This document shows positions 1 to 4,523 of a stretch of DNA of 6,657 nt, piece by piece. The translations under genes and the position numbers were made by a program. Each line of letters opens with the position of its first letter. Positions within the stretch are counted from its first letter, which is position 1. Location of the stretch: NCBI GenBank assembly GCA_030152505.1, contig JASLJO010000115.1:1-6657 (forward strand). Reading direction: 5' to 3'. Source of the DNA: Solirubrobacterales bacterium (lineage in GTDB: Bacteria > Actinomycetota > Thermoleophilia > Solirubrobacterales > 70-9). Under the pieces are notes generated by a model. The model made no database searches, was not told the origin of the DNA, and saw only the letters and a list, made by a program, of their open reading frames with translations.

Positions 1-39
1 TTCCCATAGCTGACACTCGGGTTCCTAAACGACAGCGCA

Positions 40-69
40 AAGATAAACAGACGAGTTTGGCTTTGTCAA
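40..69 (-). promoter_or_regulatory. Predicted sigma70-type promoter firing leftward
   Basis: On the minus strand a perfect -35 box TTGACA (69-64) is followed after 18 bp by TATCTT (45-40), which matches the -10 consensus at four of six positions. Transcription would begin near position 33 and run off the left edge, so the gene served is not visible. The first minus-strand ATG after it is at 7-5, too close to the edge to judge. The inverted repeats at 87-138 lie just upstream of the -35 box, where an activator could bind. Confidence 0.45.
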
Positions 70-124
70 GGAACGAGAGTGGTATGGCGCTCTATATGGC
101 TCCCAGAGCGCGTTTGGGCAACCC

Positions 125-138
125 AAGTCGCGCGACTT
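125..138. repeat. Perfect 14-bp palindrome
   Basis: AAGTCGCGCGACTT equals its own reverse complement. It overlaps by two bases the neighbouring 5-bp hairpin TTGGG/CCCAA (114-126), so the two could form alternative structures. It lies about 55 bp upstream of the leftward -35 box and about 60 bp beyond the 3' end of the tRNA-Ser. It could be a dimeric regulator site. A palindrome of this length is also expected to appear by chance roughly once in a few windows of this size. Confidence 0.35.
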
Positions 139-164
139 AGACGCGAAAACCAGGGCAAGCGAAG

Positions 165-185
165 ACGGATCTAGAGACGATCCGT
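165..185 (-). terminator. Hairpin downstream of tRNA-Ser(CGA), possible terminator
   Basis: ACGGATC (165-171) and GATCCGT (179-185) form a perfect 7-bp stem with a 7-nt loop, starting 14 bp past the 3' end of the minus-strand tRNA. There is no T-run directly after the stem in the direction of tRNA transcription; the next short one is four T's about 15 bp on. It is therefore at best a weak or factor-dependent terminator or a processing signal. Confidence 0.25.
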
Positions 186-199
186 GGTGGAGAAGAAAG

Positions 200-286
200 C
201 GGAGGGGGTGGGATTCGAACCCACGAGCGCCTTGCGACGCCAACAGTTTTCGAGACTGCCCCGTTCAACCACTCCGGCACCCCTCC
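200..286 (-). tRNA. tRNA-Ser (anticodon CGA)
   Basis: Read on the minus strand this is a complete class II tRNA. The 7-bp acceptor stem is GGAGGGG/CCCCTCC with discriminator G, as in serine tRNAs. The anticodon loop is CTCGAAA, giving anticodon CGA, which reads UCG. A long variable arm follows, then the T arm GTGGG-TTCGAAT-CCCAC. The 87-nt length fits tRNA-Ser. The CCA end is not encoded. A possible -10 element TAGGAT lies about 20 bp upstream (310-305), without a good -35 partner. A second serine tRNA lies at 4392-4481 in the opposite orientation. Confidence 0.97.
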
Positions 287-325
287 GGGGCAATGCAGAG
301 CCAAATCCTATCGACGCCGAATCTG

Positions 326-347
326 GAGGGAACGCCGGAGGGAACGA
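326..347. repeat. Tandem 10-bp direct repeat
   Basis: GGAGGGAACG occurs at 326-335 and again, perfectly, at 338-347, a period of 12 bp. It lies about 40 bp upstream of the 5' end of the minus-strand tRNA-Ser and about 105 bp upstream of the cupin gene on the plus strand, so it could be a regulator site for either. It may also be a simple duplication. No other copy was noticed in the window. Confidence 0.4.
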
Positions 348-451
348 AACCCGATCTGAAATCCCGGGTCGTTCGTCCTATCGCCCGTCCTGACCAACGT
401 CGTACTTCGTAGCGCGATGGCACGTTCCTCGCGGTGCCATAGGGTTGCGTC

Positions 452-853
452 GTGCCGTTCACTCTCAGGAACCTCAAGGAAGACTTGGAGGACGTTGGGT
501 CCAACTTCGACGGCGCGCCGGACCTGGAGTTCCGGCTGGCGACCGAGGCGCTCGAGCTCGAGCAATCCGGCCTGGGCTACCAGCGCGTCCCGCCCGGCTA
601 TCGCTTTCCGTACGGCCACACGCACAGGAAGCAGGAGGAGGTGTACGTGGTCCTGCGCGGGAGCGGGCGGATGAAGGTCGACGACGAGATCGTCGCGCTC
701 AAGGAATGGGACGCGGTGCGCATCCCGCCCGGTACGTGGCGAGGCTACGAGGCCGGGCCGGAGGGCCTCGAGATCCTCGTCATCGGCGCGCCCAATCTCG
801 GCGAGGCTCCGCGCGAAGACGTCGATGGCCAGCGCGACTGGTGGACTGACTAG
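452..853 (+). CDS. Small single-domain cupin protein
   Basis: A 133-residue protein made almost entirely of one cupin-2 beta-barrel. Cupin motif 1 is at residues 55-70 (G55, H56, H58, E63, G70), giving three of the usual metal ligands. Motif 2 is at 92-97 (PPGTWR), where the fourth ligand, normally His, is Arg97. The protein resembles a common actinobacterial type of stand-alone cupin of about 130 residues, for which I know no established reaction. Metal binding is therefore possible but altered, and I assign no substrate. The GTG start at 452 fits the domain limits; only a weak AGGG (441-444) lies upstream. It stands alone: the next gene converges on it with a 46-bp gap. Coding is clear; function is unknown. 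Confidence 0.88.
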   Translation: MPFTLRNLKEDLEDVGSNFDGAPDLEFRLATEALELEQSGLGYQRVPPGYRFPYGHTHRKQEEVYVVLRGSGRMKVDDEIVALKEWDAVRIPPGTWRGYEAGPEGLEILVIGAPNLGEAPREDVDGQRDWWTD

Positions 854-899
854 CCCTCGACGGCCGACCGCTGGGATGGATTTCGGCGAACGCTGCCGG

Positions 900-1526
900 T
901 CACACCCCGGTCAGCCCAAGCGGCGAGGCGCGTCGCCACGCTGTAAAGCGCATTGCGTATACCGCTATCGCAATCATCAGCGGCAGCAGCCACCACGCGT
1001 AGTAGTGCCTTATGAAGACCCCTTTGAAGAGCCCCAGCGTGAACACCGCGAACACCCAATGTTCGCCGACGTGGCGCAGAAGGCGGACGCGGGCAGTACC
1101 CATGGCCTTTGCAATGCGGCTGAAAGAGGTCAGCACCATTCCCGCCAGGACCATGTAGGTCACGAATCCGGGGGTCAACCCGAGCACCGCTGGCGGTGGG
1201 CTGGGTGGGAGGCTGAGAAGATGGGCGATCAGCACGAGGTGGACCGCGATTACCGCGGAGAACGCGAGCCCCAGCGGGCGGCGACGAAGGAGTAGCCATT
1301 CGCTGAGTTTCCCCGGCCACAGAACGGCAAGCGCTGGGGCCGCGTAGGCGCCGACCAGAAAGGGAGCCGCGAGCAGGGCGGTTGCGCGCAGCCCAGCGGC
1401 GGTGCCCGGCTGGCCGGTTCCAACGAGAGCCAGGCAGAGCGCCGCGAGCATCAGCCCCGCCGCTCCTGCCGCGAGGACGATTGCGTTGCCCCCGCCACGC
1501 ACCCGCTCAGCCGACCGCCAACCCAT
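900..1526 (-). CDS. Six-helix membrane protein, ferric-reductase-like (MsrQ type)
   Basis: A 208-residue integral membrane protein with about six hydrophobic helices, near residues 15-37, 47-71, 86-105, 118-137, 154-172 and 175-193. The order RRRPLG (81-86), His96 and His102 in the next helix, LTSFSR (132-137), then LLRHVGEHW (149-157) follows the pattern of heme-binding ferric-reductase-like domains, including MsrQ, the membrane partner of the periplasmic methionine sulfoxide reductase MsrP. MsrQ normally has another His about 13 residues after the one in the LH/RH motif; here that region reads LFKG, with the next His at 174, so heme binding may differ. No msrP-like gene or flavin/NAD domain is nearby. 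The ATG at 1526 starts right behind GAGG, too close for normal ribosome binding; GTG at codon 9 is an alternative. The gene is divergent from the second cupin. Confidence 0.72.
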   Translation of the reverse strand: MGWRSAERVRGGGNAIVLAAGAAGLMLAALCLALVGTGQPGTAAGLRATALLAAPFLVGAYAAPALAVLWPGKLSEWLLLRRRPLGLAFSAVIAVHLVLIAHLLSLPPSPPPAVLGLTPGFVTYMVLAGMVLTSFSRIAKAMGTARVRLLRHVGEHWVFAVFTLGLFKGVFIRHYYAWWLLPLMIAIAVYAMRFTAWRRASPLGLTGV

Positions 1527-1547
1527 CCTCAGCGAACTCTAGTGTGT

Positions 1548-1562
1548 GCTGGCACGGCCAGC
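1548..1562. promoter_or_regulatory. Inverted repeat between divergent genes, possible operator
   Basis: GCTGGC-ACG-GCCAGC is a perfect 6-bp inverted repeat with a 3-bp spacer. It sits in the 95-bp space between the start of the membrane protein gene (minus) and the ManC-type cupin gene (plus), where a shared regulator could act on both. I found no clear -35/-10 pair beside it, so the role is inferred from position only. Confidence 0.3.
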
Positions 1563-1608
1563 GTGTTCTCTCGGGTCAACTCGCATCTCCATGCAGGCCC
1601 GATCGCTG

Positions 1609-1613
1609 AAAGG
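1609..1613 (+). promoter_or_regulatory. Ribosome binding site of the ManC-type cupin
   Basis: AAGGA lies 8 bp before the ATG at 1622. It is the best-spaced Shine-Dalgarno sequence in the window and fixes this start; most other genes here have weak or badly spaced sites. Confidence 0.65.
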
Positions 1614-1621
1614 ATTGAAGC

Positions 1622-2005
1622 ATGGAGAAGAGCCTGCCCCGAGAGGTCTCCAAGCCGTGGGGCAGCGAGCTGTGGTTTGCGCATACCGAGCGATACGCCG
1701 GGAAGATCCTTCGGGTTCGCGCCGGCTGTCGCCTGTCCGTCCAGTTCCACGAGGAAAAGGACGAGACCTCATACGTCCTGTCGGGCCGGGTGATCGTCTC
1801 CCAAGGCGACTCCGCCGAGACGATGACCACCCAGGAGCTCGGACCCGGGGAGTCGTGGCGCAATCAGCCACGGATCATCCACACACTCGAAGCGGTGGAG
1901 GACGCCGAGATCATCGAGGTCTCGACGCCGCAGCTCGAGGACGTCGTGCGTCTGGAGGACCGATACGGGCGAGTCCCGCGCGTCGATCAGCCCCAGGCCG
2001 AGTGA
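1622..2005 (+). CDS. Cupin resembling the mannose-6-phosphate isomerase type II domain
   Basis: A 127-residue cupin that matches the C-terminal domain of bifunctional ManC/AlgA-type enzymes along its whole length. KPWG (11-14) opens the domain, RLSVQFH (37-43) carries the first metal ligand, LSG (53-55) follows, GPGES (74-78) and His87 form the second motif, and RLEDRYGR (110-117) is the typical end. The nucleotidyltransferase half is absent. In the family the first motif is usually HHHRSEHW; here it is HEEKDETS, so His43 and Glu48 remain but the second ligand position is Glu45. It may isomerise a sugar phosphate or bind a sugar without catalysis. The glycosyltransferase starts 58 bp downstream on the same strand, which suggests shared transcription and a role in sugar-precursor supply or polysaccharide synthesis. 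The substrate is inferred only. Confidence 0.85.
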   Translation: MEKSLPREVSKPWGSELWFAHTERYAGKILRVRAGCRLSVQFHEEKDETSYVLSGRVIVSQGDSAETMTTQELGPGESWRNQPRIIHTLEAVEDAEIIEVSTPQLEDVVRLEDRYGRVPRVDQPQAE

Positions 2006-2035
2006 GCGGACAGCTCGGGCTTCAAGACTCAAGGG

Positions 2036-2051
2036 GGCGCGCGGGAGCGCC
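2036..2051 (+). other. Short hairpin just ahead of the glycosyltransferase start
   Basis: GGCGC (2036-2040) pairs with GCGCC (2047-2051) over a 6-nt loop, ending 12 bp before the GTG start at 2064. It covers the GGGAG that might otherwise serve the ribosome, so it could lower translation. It is a small stem in GC-rich sequence and may be chance. Confidence 0.2.
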
Positions 2052-2063
2052 GATGCAGGCACC

Positions 2064-4016
2064 GTGCAAGGCAATGTGCAGACCCGCGTCGGACGGTTCT
2101 TCGACCGTCATCCGGTGCCCCTGCGGCTGTTCGCCGTCTGCGCGCTGCTCTGGGGCGTCGGCTACCTGATCTGGCGCTTCGGCTGGAGCGGCCAGGGCGC
2201 CAACCCGGTGCTCTACGCGATGCTGCTCGTCACCGAGGTCTACGGGCTCTGGGCGCTGGGCACGCTCGCCTGGTACTCGTGGTCGCGGCCACCCGCCGTG
2301 CGCCCACCGGCAACGCCGGGGCGTGAGGTCGACGTCTACGTCTGCACCTACGACGAGCCACTCGAGGTGGTGGCGGCGACGCTGGCCGGCTGCCGGGCGC
2401 TGACCTACCCGCACATCACCTACCTACTCGACGACGGACGGCGGCCGGAGATGGAGGAGCTGGCGCGGACCGCCGGTGCCGAGTACCTGACCAGGCCCGA
2501 CAACTCGCACGCCAAGGCGGGCAACATCAACGCCGCGCTCCCCCGCACCGAGGGCGAGCTGGTGCTGATGCTCGACGCCGACCACGTGCCAATGCCGGAC
2601 GCACTCGACGCGATGGTCGGCTACTTCGACGACGAACGCGTCGCCCTGGTGCAGAGCCCGCACGACTTCTTCAATCACGACTCGGTCCAGCACTACGTCG
2701 TCGGCCGTCACGAGCAGTCGCTCTTCTACCGGGTCGTCTGCCCAGGGAAGAATCGCCACGGCGCCGCCTACTGGTGCGGCTCGGCAGCGGTGCTGCGGCG
2801 CCATGCGCTACTGGAGATCGGCGGCGTTGCGACCGAGACGATCGCCGAGGACTTCCACACGACGATCCGCTTGCTGCGTCACGGCTGGACCAGCCGCTAC
2901 CACGACGAGGTCCTGGTCCAGGGCCTCGCCCCGCACGACCTCGACGGCTACCTGCTGCAGCGCGACCGTTGGGCGCGCGGCAACCTCGCCGTCTTCACTC
3001 TGCCCGAGTCCCCCATGCGCGCGCGCGAGCTGCGCCCGCTGCAGCGTCTCTCCTACTTCGCCAGCCTCGCCGCCTACCTGGCGCCGCCGATGCGGCTGCT
3101 GCTGCTGGCGACGCTGGGGCTGGTGATGTGGACCGGTGCGCTGCCGATGAAGATCAGCGTCCTCGCTCTGGCGGCGCTGTGGCTGCCGTCGGTCTCGCTC
3201 AACCTGCTCGCCGGCTCGGCGCTGACCCGCGGCTACATGAAGATCGGCGAGACCGCCCACTACGAGCTGCTGACGATGGAGATCTACACGCGGGCGCTGC
3301 GCTGCATCTTCCGCCCTGGTCGCACCGCCTTCAAGGTGACGCCCAAGCAGGGGAGCGATGGTGGTGGGCTCGCGGCCGTTCGCAAGCTGCATTTGGTGAT
3401 CGTCGCCGCGGTGGTGCTCCTCGGGGGCACCGCCCTGCGCCTCCTCGACCTCGCCGGCATCGGGCCGCTGCACGACCTGCCGGGGATCGCCGCCTGGATC
3501 GTGCCGCTGCTCGGTCTGATCGAGCTGCGCCGCGTCCTGCGCACTCTGCTCGCCGTCGGCCGCCGCCATCAACGACGCCAGATCTACCGCTTTCAAGGCG
3601 AGGCTCCTGCCCACTGCTTCGCGGCCGGCGGCCACATAGGTGGCCACCTGGTCGACGCCAGCGCCGCCGGAGTCGGACTCGTCCTCGACGCACCGGTATC
3701 GGTCGGCGAGCGTCCCGCGGTCCTGCTCGAGCTCGAAGACGCCATGGGGACCGCCCATGAGGTCGCCGCCCAGGTCGAGATCCGCTCCTGCCGCGAGGCC
3801 GACGGGCGCCACCTGGTCGGCGCGACGATTGAGAAAATCGATCCCGCCTCGCGCATGCGCCTGATGGAGTGGTGCTACGTCGTCTGCAGCCACGAGCGGC
3901 TACGTGGCCGCCGCCCAGCGACTGCCGCACCGGTCGAGGGCGAGACGATCGTCCTGCCGCTGGACGCCGCGTCGGACCGGGCAATGGTTTTACGCGAGAC
4001 GCCCGAAGCCGCCTAG
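2064..4016 (+). CDS. Cellulose-synthase-like GT2 glycosyltransferase with PilZ domain
   Basis: A 650-residue processive family-2 glycosyltransferase that should polymerise an activated sugar at the membrane and move the chain outward. Two N-terminal helices (about 18-40 and 47-72) precede the catalytic domain. All motifs are present: TYDE (95-98), DDG (123-125), DAD (171-173), AED (261-263, the catalytic-base motif) and QRDRW (299-303). Further helices lie near 332-356, 362-384, 441-463 and 473-491. FKVTPKQG (423-430) matches the BcsA gating loop FxVTxKG with one extra residue. The PilZ domain follows, with RxxxR at 505-509 and DASAAG (DxSxxG) at 531-536, both needed to bind cyclic di-GMP. 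The general type is sure; cellulose versus another beta-glycan is not. No BcsB, BcsZ or BcsC gene is nearby. The start is GTG at 2064 or at 2076, both with weak binding sites. The stop codon overlaps that of the SEC-C relic on the other strand. Confidence 0.93.
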   Translation: MQGNVQTRVGRFFDRHPVPLRLFAVCALLWGVGYLIWRFGWSGQGANPVLYAMLLVTEVYGLWALGTLAWYSWSRPPAVRPPATPGREVDVYVCTYDEPLEVVAATLAGCRALTYPHITYLLDDGRRPEMEELARTAGAEYLTRPDNSHAKAGNINAALPRTEGELVLMLDADHVPMPDALDAMVGYFDDERVALVQSPHDFFNHDSVQHYVVGRHEQSLFYRVVCPGKNRHGAAYWCGSAAVLRRHALLEIGGVATETIAEDFHTTIRLLRHGWTSRYHDEVLVQGLAPHDLDGYLLQRDRWARGNLAVFTLPESPMRARELRPLQRLSYFASLAAYLAPPMRLLLLATLGLVMWTGALPMKISVLALAALWLPSVSLNLLAGSALTRGYMKIGETAHYELLTMEIYTRALRCIFRPGRTAFKVTPKQGSDGGGLAAVRKLHLVIVAAVVLLGGTALRLLDLAGIGPLHDLPGIAAWIVPLLGLIELRRVLRTLLAVGRRHQRRQIYRFQGEAPAHCFAAGGHIGGHLVDASAAGVGLVLDAPVSVGERPAVLLELEDAMGTAHEVAAQVEIRSCREADGRHLVGATIEKIDPASRMRLMEWCYVVCSHERLRGRRPATAAPVEGETIVLPLDAASDRAMVLRETPEAA

Positions 4017-4373
4017 ATGGTTGGCGCCCGCGCCTCGGCTACGCCCAAGGCTTCGCCATGGCAGCGTTTGTACTTCTTGCCACTGCCGCACCAGCAGGGG
4101 TCGTTCCTGCCGATGAGATCCGGTTCGTCCTTCACCAGGGTTTCGCTGAGGTCGGGAGACCGGCGCGATGGGCTCGACGACAGCCTCCCCGCCGGAGCAT
4201 CCGGCCGATCGCCCTGCGGAGGCCGGCGAACGGCAGCCCCAGGGCCCTGCCCTCGATCAGCGCGTAGAGGCCGAGCAGGATTCCGCAGGAGTGCGAGTCG
4301 CTGACTGCCCGTCCTCTGCGCTGCTGCGGAGCTTCTTCGCCTCCCGGCGCTGAGATGGTGAGAGCCGAGCCAA
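4013..4373 (-). pseudogene. SEC-C zinc-motif gene relic, split over three frames
   Basis: On the minus strand, frame ending at the TAG at 4015-4013 encodes IGRNDPCWCGSGKKYKRCH, an intact SEC-C motif (CxC-x8-CH zinc site, as at the C-terminus of SecA), followed by about 14 residues. Reading back, protein-like sequence continues in other frames. TTG at 4373 opens LARLSPSQRREAKKLRS, which runs into a stop near 4258. A second frame gives GILLGLYALIEGRALGLPFA (about 4287-4228), which ends in TGA near 4132. A short piece, EAVVEPIAPVS, may lie in the first frame again, before the last frame takes over at about DLSETLVKDEPD. I infer an ancestral protein of roughly 110-120 residues broken by two or three small indels, by decay or by sequencing error. 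A 40-residue SEC-C peptide could still start at GTG 4135. The frame starts 18 bp from the divergent tRNA gene, leaving almost no room for a promoter. Confidence 0.6.
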
Positions 4374-4391
4374 TACCCTGTAGCCGAACCC

Positions 4392-4481
4392 GGAGAGGTG
4401 TCCGAGTGGCTTAAGGAGCGCGACTGGAAATCGCGTGGGCGGGGTTAACCCGCCTCGTGGGTTCGAATCCCACCCTCTCCG
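4392..4481 (+). tRNA. tRNA-Ser (anticodon GGA)
   Basis: A complete 90-nt class II tRNA: acceptor stem GGAGAGG/CCTCTCC with discriminator G, anticodon stem CGCGA/TCGCG with loop CTGGAAA, giving anticodon GGA, which reads UCC and UCU. A long variable arm (GCGGGGTTAACCCGC) follows and then the T arm GTGGG-TTCGAAT-CCCAC. No CCA is encoded. Its T arm and flanking bases are the same as in the tRNA-Ser(CGA) at 200-286 on the other strand. It lies between the SEC-C relic and the end of the Pro-rich protein gene, transcribed against both. Confidence 0.97.
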
Positions 4482-4502
4482 TAGATAGGGCCAAATCCCG
4501 AG

Positions 4503-4523
4503 ACCGTCAGCGTGGCTAGCGGT
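4503..4523. terminator. Imperfect inverted repeat between convergent tRNA-Ser and Pro-rich protein gene
   Basis: ACCGTCAGC (4503-4511) and GCTAGCGGT (4515-4523) pair at seven of nine positions around a GTG loop. It overlaps the stop codon of the minus-strand gene and lies 22 bp past the tRNA 3' end, where a two-way terminator would be expected. There is no T-run on either strand, so this is a weak call. Confidence 0.22.

Larger units (their letters stand above)
1..199. other. Non-coding region with clustered inverted repeats
   Basis: I see no convincing gene here. The stretch is visibly less GC-rich than the genes that follow. It contains four short inverted repeats in a row: a 7-bp stem at 87-93/105-111, a 5-bp stem with a 3-nt loop at 114-118/122-126, a perfect 14-bp palindrome at 125-138, and a 7-bp stem at 165-171/179-185. 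At its left end is a leftward promoter (40-69). It could be the upstream control region of a gene beyond the left edge, the trailer of the tRNA-Ser transcript, or a small structured RNA. The sequence alone does not decide between these. Confidence 0.4.

Noticed and set aside
184..393. Plus-strand open frame containing GVGFEPTSALRR
   Set aside because: It reads antisense through the tRNA-Ser gene; such peptides are a well-known artefact of translated tRNA genes.
1546..2169. 207-codon plus-strand open frame overlapping the second cupin and the glycosyltransferase start
   Set aside because: Arg/Gly/Pro-rich shifted frame without motifs; the cupin frame has a Shine-Dalgarno site and full family pattern.
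2774..3760. 328-codon plus-strand open frame inside the glycosyltransferase
   Set aside because: Arg/Pro/Ala-rich translation of a shifted frame of the same gene, with no fold or family pattern.
2808..3893. 361-codon minus-strand open frame opposite the glycosyltransferase
   Set aside because: Long antisense frames are common in GC-rich genes. The product is Gln/Arg/Asp-rich without any domain, while the plus strand has full GT2 and PilZ motifs.
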